From NCBI GenBank assembly GCA_003454605.1, contig DMKD01000357.1:1-16265 (forward strand): a DNA stretch of 16,265 nt, in the 5' to 3' direction. Made by a program: the position numbers and the translations under genes. Positions 7,634 to 13,146 of the stretch are shown one piece after another. Under the pieces are notes generated by a model that did not search any database, had not been told where the DNA came from, and saw only the letters and a program-made list of their open reading frames with translations. Within the stretch, counting starts at the first letter, position 1, and each line of letters starts with the position of its first letter. This DNA comes from Spirochaeta sp. Its GTDB lineage: Bacteria > Spirochaetota > Spirochaetia > UBA9216.

Positions 7634-8458
7634 CTACTTCCGCTTCTTAACAATAAACTTGCTAGAAGATTTGCTTTTCTTTCGTGTCTTGTATCCCTTG
7701 GTAGGAACACCCCAGGGTGAAACCGGATGACGACCACCCGAGGTTTTACCTTCACCACCACCATGCGGATGGTCATGCGGGTTCATAACAACACCTCTGA
7801 CTTTCGGACGTTTACCGAGCCATCTAGAGCGTCCTGCTTTGCCAATAGTAACGTTCATGTGATCTTCATTTCCAACTTCACCGAGTGTAGCTGAGCATTT
7901 TTTAAAGACCATACGCATTTCACCTGAAGGCAGTTTCAAAGTGACATAGTCACCTTCTTTTGCAACAACAGATGCACCGAGACCGGCAGCACGTACTAGC
8001 TGTCCACCGCGGCCAAGCTCAAGTTCAACGTTATGTACAGTATGACCAAGAGGTACATTTTCAAGCGGAAGAGTATTTCCAATTTCAATCGGAGCATTAG
8101 GACTGCTGATTACTTCGCGCCCTACCTGCACACCCTTAGGTGCAAGAATATATCTCTTCTCACCATCAGCATAAACTACAAGTGCAATGTTAGCTGATCT
8201 GTTCGGATCGTACTCAATAGTAGCAATCTTACCAGGAATACCAACCTTATCTCTCTTGAAGTCAATGACTCTGTATTTTCTCTTATGTCCGCCGCCTCTT
8301 CTTCTTACAGCAATCCGTCCACCAGCACCACGGCCAGCATGCTTACTGATGCCGGATGTAAGAGACTTCTCAGACTCATTAGTTGTAATCTCATCAAATG
8401 TAAGTCCGGTTTTATACCTGAGACTCGGTGTTCTAGGATTATACTTCTTAATTCCCAC
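7634..8458 (-). CDS. rplB: 50S ribosomal protein L2, GTG start
   Basis: L2 is among the most conserved ribosomal proteins. It bridges the subunits and lies next to the peptidyl transferase centre. The 274 residues match the family. Landmarks are GGGHKRKYR (55-63), the DPNRSANIALVVYADG segment, and NPHDHPHGGGEG (226-237) with the essential histidines, followed by HPVSPWG (244-250) and a basic tail. The start is GTG at 8458, five bases after AGGGGG, giving the usual MGIKKY start. Neighbours rplW and rpsS are 14 and 11 nt away. Confidence 0.98.
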   Translation of the reverse strand: MGIKKYNPRTPSLRYKTGLTFDEITTNESEKSLTSGISKHAGRGAGGRIAVRRRGGGHKRKYRVIDFKRDKVGIPGKIATIEYDPNRSANIALVVYADGEKRYILAPKGVQVGREVISSPNAPIEIGNTLPLENVPLGHTVHNVELELGRGGQLVRAAGLGASVVAKEGDYVTLKLPSGEMRMVFKKCSATLGEVGNEDHMNVTIGKAGRSRWLGKRPKVRGVVMNPHDHPHGGGEGKTSGGRHPVSPWGVPTKGYKTRKKSKSSSKFIVKKRK

Positions 8459-8472
8459 TTTCGCCCCCTAAC

Positions 8473-8775
8473 CTACACGCCGTCTACCGGGTCGATCTTG
8501 TCGCCGGTTTTCAGTGTGATAATAGCTTTTTTCCAGGGAGTGGTTTGACCGTAGCGCATACCTGATTTAGTCCTAGACATTCTTGGCTTTGACTTTACAT
8601 TAAGTATATTGCAGGCTACAGGCTGAACATTAAAAAGTTCTTTCACTGCTCCCATTATCTGAATTTTATTTGCCCGGGGATCAACCTTGAAAACGTATTT
8701 TCTGTTTTCACCCTCGCGCATCTCGTTTGTTTTCTCCGTAAGAACAGGTTCAATAAGTACTTCCATTGATTCCAT
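8473..8775 (-). CDS. rplW: 50S ribosomal protein L23
   Basis: L23 sits at the tunnel exit and is the main docking point for trigger factor and SRP. The 100 residues contain IEPVLTEKTNEM (8-19), KYVFKVDPRANKIQI and GRTPWKKA-like QTTPWKKAIITL, the expected 23S-binding pattern. The first ATG at 8775, nine bases after GGGGAGGG and 2 nt after the rplD stop, is preferred; a second ATG three codons later is possible. Confidence 0.97.
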   Translation of the reverse strand: MESMEVLIEPVLTEKTNEMREGENRKYVFKVDPRANKIQIMGAVKELFNVQPVACNILNVKSKPRMSRTKSGMRYGQTTPWKKAIITLKTGDKIDPVDGV

Positions 8776-8777
8776 AA

Positions 8778-9413
8778 TTATTTACCCTCCCCTTTACTGT
8801 AGAATTCGTTGAGATTACCGGCAGCAGTCTCGAGAACAACAATCTTTTTTCCATAAAAAAGGTCATGAGCATTGAGTCTGTTATAAGACAGAATGCTGAG
8901 TCCCGGGATATTTCTTCCAGCTCTTCTAACCATCTCATCATCATCCTTAAGGATAACAACTGAGCGTCCTTCAACTGATAAACTCTTCAAAATGTTTACG
9001 AGATCCTTTGTTTTACCGGTATCAATGCTGAAATCTTCAACCACAACCAGTGAATCATTCTGAGCCTTGAGGCTGAGAATAGATTTCAATGCTGCCCTTT
9101 TCATCTTCTTGGGCATTGTGTATGAATAATCTCTTGGCTTGGGACCGAAAACGGTTCCTCCGCCAACCCACACCGGAGACTTCTTGCTACCTGATCTTGC
9201 ATGACCGGTACCCTTCTGACTCCAGGGTTTCGCACCGCTTCCTCTTACTTCAGATCTTGTCTTTGTGCATGCTGTACCGACGCGACGATTTGCAAGCTCA
9301 TTTCTGATGGCATAATAAATTGTGCCCTCGCTCACCTCTCTGCCGAATACATCATCATTAAGAGTTATATCTTTTATCTCTTCGCCGTTTATCGAAAAGA
9401 CCTTTGCTTTCAT
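8778..9413 (-). CDS. rplD: 50S ribosomal protein L4
   Basis: L4 has a globular domain on the ribosome surface and a long loop reaching the tunnel constriction. In E. coli it also represses its own S10 operon. With the start at 9413 it has 211 residues (MKAKVFSING). The tunnel loop is about 43-95, with TRSEVRGSGAKPWSQKGTG and the GGGTVFGPKPRDY segment. An upstream in-frame GTG at 9428 would overlap the rplC stop, but the ATG has an AAGGG about seven bases upstream and gives the family-standard start. The gap from rplC is 14 nt. Confidence 0.95.
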   Translation of the reverse strand: MKAKVFSINGEEIKDITLNDDVFGREVSEGTIYYAIRNELANRRVGTACTKTRSEVRGSGAKPWSQKGTGHARSGSKKSPVWVGGGTVFGPKPRDYSYTMPKKMKRAALKSILSLKAQNDSLVVVEDFSIDTGKTKDLVNILKSLSVEGRSVVILKDDDEMVRRAGRNIPGLSILSYNRLNAHDLFYGKKIVVLETAAGNLNEFYSKGEGK

Positions 9414-9427
9414 ATTCTCACCCTTCA

Positions 9428-10048
9428 CTATTTCTTCTTGGCGCGTCTAACAAGTACAACACTTTCGCGTGTTCCCGGTATCGCACCCTTAACAAGAATA
9501 ATCTGCTTTTCTGCATCAACCCTGACAATTCTCAGGTTCTGCACCGTTTTTCTTTCGCCACCCATTCTTCCGGGCATCTTTGTACCTTTGATAACCCTGG
9601 AAGGATATGCAGCCATACCTGTAGAACCGTTGGCTCTGTGAAACTTTGAACCATGAGTTTTCCGACCACCGCTAAAGCCGTGTCTTTTCATTACACCCTG
9701 GTAGCCCTTACCTTTTGTAGTACCTATAACGTCTACAAACTTGAGCTCTTCAAAAAGTTCCACTCCATATTTTGCTCCAACTTCTGATTCGAGATCAAAA
9801 TCTCTCATCTCATACAGAAATTGTTTTGGTTCTATTCCTTCAGGAAACTGTCCACTGTAAGGTTTTGTAACCTTCTTCGATTTCTTATCAACAGTTCCTA
9901 ATACACAGGCTTCGTATCCGTCTTTTTCGACGCTCCGCTTTCCTACAACAACGTTATCTTCGAACTTGATAACTGTAACAGGGGTCATTGTTCCCTGTTC
10001 ATCGTAAACCTGTGTCATTCCGACTTTCTTGCCGATTAGCCCTAACAT
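9428..10048 (-). CDS. rplC: 50S ribosomal protein L3
   Basis: L3 nucleates 50S assembly and reaches the peptidyl transferase centre with an internal extension. The 206 residues begin MLGLIGKKVGMTQ, as is standard. They contain GTTKGKGYQGVMKRHGFSGG (109-128), THGSKFHR and GSTGMAAYPSRVIKGTKMPG (141-160), the extension that reaches rRNA, followed by the basic C terminus. The ATG has a GAGGT five bases upstream and lies 32 nt after rpsJ. Confidence 0.98.
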   Translation of the reverse strand: MLGLIGKKVGMTQVYDEQGTMTPVTVIKFEDNVVVGKRSVEKDGYEACVLGTVDKKSKKVTKPYSGQFPEGIEPKQFLYEMRDFDLESEVGAKYGVELFEELKFVDVIGTTKGKGYQGVMKRHGFSGGRKTHGSKFHRANGSTGMAAYPSRVIKGTKMPGRMGGERKTVQNLRIVRVDAEKQIILVKGAIPGTRESVVLVRRAKKK

Positions 10049-10080
10049 CTAATACCTCAAATTTAAAACTAAAATTTCCG

Positions 10081-10392
10081 TTACTGCTTAATCTCTACAT
10101 CAACGCCAGCGGGAAGCTCTAATGTCATTAAAGCGTCCATGACTTTTGAAGTAGGGTCTAAAATGTCAATCAGTCTCTTGTGTGTTCTCATCTCAAACTG
10201 TTCTCTGGACTTCTTGTTAACATGAGGAGACCTCAGAACAGTGTACTTATTAATCCGGGTCGGAAGCGGGATGGGTCCGGCAACTTTGGCACCAGCCTTT
10301 CCGACAGTCTGTACGATTGATTTCGCACTCTGATCAACAAGTTCTACATCAAAACCTCTCAATCTCACACGGATTCTATCATTATTGGCCAT
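10081..10392 (-). CDS. rpsJ: 30S ribosomal protein S10 / NusE
   Basis: S10 is a 30S head protein and also the transcription factor NusE, which binds NusB and NusG in antitermination. The 103 residues match the family exactly, with IRVRLRGFDVELVDQSAKSIV near the start, GPIPLPTRI and HKRLIDILDPT downstream. The frame is open five codons further to a TTG at 10407, but the ATG at 10392 follows AGGAGG by four bases and is clearly the start. It heads the S10 segment. The 56 nt before it contain a terminator-like hairpin (10413-10434). Confidence 0.97.
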   Translation of the reverse strand: MANNDRIRVRLRGFDVELVDQSAKSIVQTVGKAGAKVAGPIPLPTRINKYTVLRSPHVNKKSREQFEMRTHKRLIDILDPTSKVMDALMTLELPAGVDVEIKQ

Positions 10393-10405
10393 TATTCCTC
10401 CTGAC

Positions 10406-10434
10406 AAATAAAGTCCTGACCCATAGGTCAGGAC
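10406..10434 (-). terminator. Terminator-like / attenuator hairpin between tuf and rpsJ
   Basis: On the transcript a perfect 9-bp stem, GTCCTGACC with GGTCAGGAC around a TATG loop, is followed at once by TTTATTT. This is the form of a weak intrinsic terminator with an interrupted U-tract, and it would let only part of tuf transcription reach rpsJ. The same 5' arm can instead pair with GTCAGGA of the rpsJ Shine-Dalgarno (10397-10405), so it may also control translation. Termination is inferred from shape only. Confidence 0.6.
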
Positions 10435-10448
10435 CCCTGTCTTTATCT

Positions 10449-11633
10449 TTATTCTACTATCTCAGATACCTGACCTGAAGCAACTGTTCGACCACCCTCA
10501 CGAATAGCGAACCTGAGACCTGGATCCATAGCAATCGGGTGAATAAGTTCAACCTCAAGCGTAACATGGTCGCCAGGCATAACCATCTGCTTGTCAGCAG
10601 GAAGGTTAACTGTTCCAGTAATATCAGTAGTTCTGAAGTAGAACTGAGGTCTGTAACCGCTAAAGAACGGCGAGTGTCTACCACCCTCTTCCTTGCTCAG
10701 TACATAAGTTGTCCCCTTAAACTTCATATGAGGGCTTATTGTACCAGGCTTAGCAAGAACCTGTCCTCTTTCTACATCATTCTTATCAGTACCTCTGAGA
10801 AGAGCACCGATGTTATCACCAGCCTGACCTTCATCAAGAAGTTTATTAAACATCTCAACACCAGTACAGGTAGTTTTTCCAGTTTCTCTGATACCAACGA
10901 TTTCAATCTCATCACCAACGTGAACAACACCACGTTCGATACGACCGGTTACTACAGTACCACGGCCCTGAATTGAGAAGATATCTTCTATAGGCATAAG
11001 GAAAGGCTTATCAACATCTCTTTCCGGAACCGGAAAGTATGTATCCATAGCTTCAAGAAGCTCAACGACACATGCTGTCTTGTCCGCGTCATCAGGATTT
11101 GACATAGCTTCAAAAGCTGAACCCTTGATAAAAGGACAATCTGATGGAAAATCATAAGCTTCGAGAAGCTCCTGTACCTCAACCTCAACAAGTTCAACGA
11201 GTTCAGGATCAGCAAGGTCCATCTTGTTAAGAAAAACGATAAGCTTGGGCACTCCAACCTGTCTTGCAAGCAGGATATGCTCTCTTGTCTGGGGTTCCGG
11301 TCCGGAATCAGCAGCAACAAGAATTATAGCGCCGTCCATCTGTGCGGCACCAGTAATCATGTTCTTAATATAGTCAGCATGACCCGGGCAGTCAACATGG
11401 GCATAGTGCCTGTTGTCTGTTTCATACTCAATATGACGGGTATTAATGGTTATACCACGAGCCTTTTCTTCCGGTGCATTATCGATGTCATCATAATTCA
11501 TCACCTTTCCACCCTGCTTCACTGAGCAGTACATGGAAATAGCAGCAGTAAGAGTAGTCTTACCATGGTCAACGTGTCCGATAGTACCAACGTTAATATG
11601 ATCCTTCGTTCTGTTAAACTTTTCTTTAGCCAT
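10449..11633 (-). CDS. tuf: Elongation factor EF-Tu
   Basis: EF-Tu is a GTPase that delivers aminoacyl-tRNA to the ribosome in the cytoplasm. The 394 residues have GHVDHGKT (19-26, P-loop), RGITINT (59-65, switch I), DCPGH (81-85, with catalytic His85), NKMD (136-139) and GSAF (171-174). Beta-barrel domains 2 and 3 follow, with GRGTVVTGRIERG and GGRHSPFF. The PEPQT segment replaces the usual PMPQT. TAAGGAGG lies five bases before the ATG. It follows a long leader with its own promoter and precedes rpsJ, as in spirochaetes. fusA is not adjacent. Confidence 0.98.
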   Translation of the reverse strand: MAKEKFNRTKDHINVGTIGHVDHGKTTLTAAISMYCSVKQGGKVMNYDDIDNAPEEKARGITINTRHIEYETDNRHYAHVDCPGHADYIKNMITGAAQMDGAIILVAADSGPEPQTREHILLARQVGVPKLIVFLNKMDLADPELVELVEVEVQELLEAYDFPSDCPFIKGSAFEAMSNPDDADKTACVVELLEAMDTYFPVPERDVDKPFLMPIEDIFSIQGRGTVVTGRIERGVVHVGDEIEIVGIRETGKTTCTGVEMFNKLLDEGQAGDNIGALLRGTDKNDVERGQVLAKPGTISPHMKFKGTTYVLSKEEGGRHSPFFSGYRPQFYFRTTDITGTVNLPADKQMVMPGDHVTLEVELIHPIAMDPGLRFAIREGGRTVASGQVSEIVE

Positions 11634-11936
11634 TTTTTCCTCCTTACTACGATCCTAATGGCTCGCAAAATTGTACGACAAGCGTGCAGCCGTAACAGCA
11701 AACTGCTGCCATAAGGCTACTCGTCAAGTTGTCTACAATATATTAGCAATCTCCAGGATAAACCTGTTTTGCCAAACTTCACCTGTATAACTGTTTGTGA
11801 AAAGGTAGTGGAGTAATCGGCTATAAGTCGGAAACTGACAGCTAAGAACAGAACCACCTTACCACCCTATTGACAGCTCAAAAGGACGATTGGTTTGGCA
11901 AAATGCCGGATTGATATACGCACCAATCCTATAAGT
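11634..11936 (-). promoter_or_regulatory. Long, highly structured 5' leader of tuf
   Basis: From the predicted start at 11936 to the tuf ATG is about 300 nt without a convincing gene. By hand folding, in RNA order: hairpin 11908-11929 (8 bp, one wobble); a long-range 11-bp helix joining 11893-11903 to 11767-11777; inside it a hairpin at 11866-11885 (7 pairs, one U-U mismatch) and an 8-bp helix joining 11853-11860 to 11802-11809; a small hairpin at 11754-11766; and a three-tier hairpin at 11671-11738. The helices nest without conflict. I do not recognise a known riboswitch, T-box or tRNA here. Function unknown; a cis-regulatory RNA is possible. Confidence 0.5.
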
Positions 11937-11942
11937 AAAAGC

Positions 11943-11971
11943 ACTATAATAAGAATAGGCTTTTAAGTCAA
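11943..11971 (-). promoter_or_regulatory. Sigma-70-type promoter for tuf
   Basis: TTGACT (11966-11971) and TATAGT (11943-11948) match the -35 and -10 consensus at five of six positions each and are separated by the optimal 17 bp. The expected start is an A at about 11936. It lies 50 nt beyond the rpsG stop and probably drives tuf and, by read-through, the S10-spc genes. Tandem 11-bp repeats lie just upstream. Confidence 0.75.
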
Positions 11972-11974
11972 GCA

Positions 11975-11999
11975 GACGCCCCCTAAAGGACGCCCCCTA
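11975..11999. repeat. Two tandem 11-bp repeats upstream of the tuf promoter
   Basis: GACGCCCCCTA occurs at 11975-11985 and again, identically, at 11989-11999 with a 3-bp spacer (14-bp period). The near copy ends 3 bp from the -35 box at 11966-11971. The GC-rich sequence contrasts with its A/T-rich surroundings. The far copy also forms CCCC-TAC-GGGG with the next bases (to 12004). Possible activator or repressor site; no known factor is recognised. Confidence 0.6.
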
Positions 12000-12021
12000 C
12001 GGGGTTAATTTAAAAAAAAGT

Positions 12022-12492
12022 TTACCATCTGTAATGTGCAAAAGCCTTATTTGCTTCAGCCATTCGATGTGTATCTTCTTTCTTCTTGAATGCGGTTCCA
12101 GTATTATTAAAAGCATCAAGCAGTTCTTCACTGAGAGCGCGACTCATGGCACGGCCGCTTCTTGTTCTTGCTGCAGTAATAACCCATCTCATTGCGAGAG
12201 CTTCACGTCGCGATTCACGAATTTCTACGGGAACCTGGTAGGTAGATCCACCAACACGGCGTGACTTAACTTCTACCATCGGCTTAACATTCTCGAGTGC
12301 CTTCAGGAAAACATCGAGAGGATTCTCGCCGGTTTTCTCCTTAACAGTATCGAATGCATCATATACAATCTTTGTTGCTGTAGATTTTTTACCGTCGAGC
12401 ATCATCCTGGCAATGAACTTCGAAACAACTGTTGAGTTGTATGAAGGATCAGGAAGGATAGATCTGACAGGTGCTTGTCTCTTTCTTGACAT
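12022..12492 (-). CDS. rpsG: 30S ribosomal protein S7
   Basis: S7 is the primary binder of the 16S 3' domain; it organises the 30S head and lines the E site. The 156 residues match the family. They include RKRQAPVRSILPDP (3-16), KFIARMMLDGKKSTA, the beta-hairpin region VGGSTYQVPVEI (about 81-92) and RWVITAARTRSGRAM. The ATG is preceded by GGGGGAG at close spacing, and 9 nt separate it from rpsL, so the two form one unit. Just after the TAA stop come T8 and a CCCC-GTA-GGGG dyad, the wrong order for an intrinsic terminator. Confidence 0.98.
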   Translation of the reverse strand: MSRKRQAPVRSILPDPSYNSTVVSKFIARMMLDGKKSTATKIVYDAFDTVKEKTGENPLDVFLKALENVKPMVEVKSRRVGGSTYQVPVEIRESRREALAMRWVITAARTRSGRAMSRALSEELLDAFNNTGTAFKKKEDTHRMAEANKAFAHYRW

Positions 12493-12501
12493 CTACTCCC
12501 C

Positions 12502-12876
12502 CTAAGCCTTTGGCTTCTTAGTTCCGTATTTTGAACGGCTTTGTCTTCGGTCATCTACTCCAAGGGTATCCTTGGCACCTCTAACGATATGATAACGTAC
12601 ACCCGGAAGGTCCTTAACTCGACCTCCGCGTAAAAGAACAACTGAGTGTTCCTGAAGATTATGACCAACACCGGGAATATAAGCAGTTACTTCTATTCCG
12701 TTGGTGAGTCTTACTCTTGCAACCTTACGCAAAGCCGAATTCGGCTTCTTTGGAGTTACTGTCATCACACGGGTACAAACACCCCTCTTCTGGGGGCAGG
12801 CATCAAGAGCAGGTGCAGTAGTTTTCTTCTTTATCTGCTTTCTGCCTTTTCTTACAAGTTGATTTATTGTAGGCAT
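12502..12876 (-). CDS. rpsL: 30S ribosomal protein S12
   Basis: S12 sits at the decoding centre and sets translation accuracy. The 124 residues begin MPTINQLVRKGR. They contain CPQKRGVCTRV (27-37), TPKKPNSALRKVA (41-53) and GGRVKDLPGVRYH (84-96). Lys43 and Lys88, the positions changed in classic streptomycin resistance, are the wild-type lysines, and Asp89 is present at the site methylthiolated in E. coli. The Shine-Dalgarno GGGAG is 12 bases from the ATG and lies in the loop of a small dyad (12883-12899). It has its own promoter and is the first gene of a unit with rpsG. Confidence 0.98.
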   Translation of the reverse strand: MPTINQLVRKGRKQIKKKTTAPALDACPQKRGVCTRVMTVTPKKPNSALRKVARVRLTNGIEVTAYIPGVGHNLQEHSVVLLRGGRVKDLPGVRYHIVRGAKDTLGVDDRRQSRSKYGTKKPKA

Positions 12877-12882
12877 TTACGT

Positions 12883-12899
12883 GTAATACTCCCTATTAC
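12883..12899 (-). promoter_or_regulatory. Small hairpin presenting the rpsL Shine-Dalgarno
   Basis: GTAATA and TATTAC form a perfect 6-bp inverted repeat around GGGAG, the only Shine-Dalgarno-like element upstream of rpsL. The stem is A/T-rich and so weak as RNA. If formed, it would show the ribosome-binding bases in a 5-nt loop. A translational role is inferred. Confidence 0.35.
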
Positions 12900-12916
12900 C
12901 ACTGATATTTTTGTGA

Positions 12917-12952
12917 GCTTGACTCTAACAGTCAGTCTGAAAAAAGTCAAGC
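12917..12952. repeat. Inverted repeat covering the rpsL promoter
   Basis: GCTTGACT at 12917-12924 and its exact complement AGTCAAGC at 12945-12952 flank a 20-bp spacer. One arm contains the minus-strand -35 box and the other overlaps the -10 box. It could be an operator or a by-product of the -35 sequence. No U-run follows on either strand, so it is not a terminator. Confidence 0.45.
12922..12950 (-). promoter_or_regulatory. Sigma-70-type promoter for rpsL-rpsG
   Basis: TTGACT (12945-12950) and TAGAGT (12922-12927) are separated by 17 bp. The -35 matches consensus at five of six positions, the -10 at four. The -35 hexamer is identical to that of the tuf promoter. The predicted start, near 12915, leaves a leader of about 40 nt. 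The promoter is embedded in an 8-bp inverted repeat (12917-12952). Confidence 0.6.
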
Positions 12953-12961
12953 CCAGCAACA

Positions 12962-12993
12962 CTGCCCGACCGATTCACAACCGAATCGGACAG
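12962..12993 (-). promoter_or_regulatory. Hairpin downstream of rpoC
   Basis: On the minus strand, CTGTCCGA pairs with TCGGGCAG (8 bp, one wobble) and a further TTC/GAA pairs inside, leaving a 4-nt TCGG bulge. An alternative register gives a perfect 7-bp CCGATTC/GAATCGG stem (12970-12989). A T6 run occurs only 17 nt later, so this is at best an imperfect rpoC terminator. Confidence 0.4.
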
Positions 12994-13019
12994 ATATGTC
13001 GGATCTCAAACGACACCCG

Positions 13020-13039
13020 GAGATTCCATATGGAATCTC
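13020..13039. repeat. Perfect 20-bp palindrome between rpoC and rpsL
   Basis: GAGATTCCATATGGAATCTC reads the same on both strands. It is about 70 bp upstream of the rpsL -35 box and 107 bp past the rpoC stop. A related imperfect dyad, with TTCCATAT and GGAAT separated by 4 bases, lies at 13116-13132. No T-run follows, so an operator or a non-canonical transcript-end structure is more likely than a standard terminator. The rest of the 13040-13146 stretch shows no gene. Confidence 0.6.
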
Positions 13040-13146
13040 AATATTCCAGTGCATTCAGACAAACTTGACACCCTCACGGATGCAGCATGAAGCATGCCCT
13101 AAACACCTCAAAGCCATTCCCAATATATGGAAATCGCACACTTTAA

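Noticed and set aside
9414..9428. A five-codon N-terminal extension of L4 from a GTG at 9428
   Set aside because: It would overlap the rplC stop; the ATG at 9413 has its own AAGGG and gives the standard L4 start.
10393..10407. A TTG start five codons upstream for S10
   Set aside because: The extension would encode the Shine-Dalgarno itself; the ATG at 10392 follows AGGAGG and gives 103 residues.
11634..12021. A tRNA gene or an EF-G remnant in the rpsG-tuf gap
   Set aside because: No cloverleaf with a TTCRA-type T-arm and matching acceptor stem was found, and no EF-G motif is readable in any frame; the helices fit a leader RNA better.
13065..13070. A perfect TTGACA on the plus strand as a promoter
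   Set aside because: No -10-like hexamer lies 16-18 bp downstream and it would face rpoC antisense.
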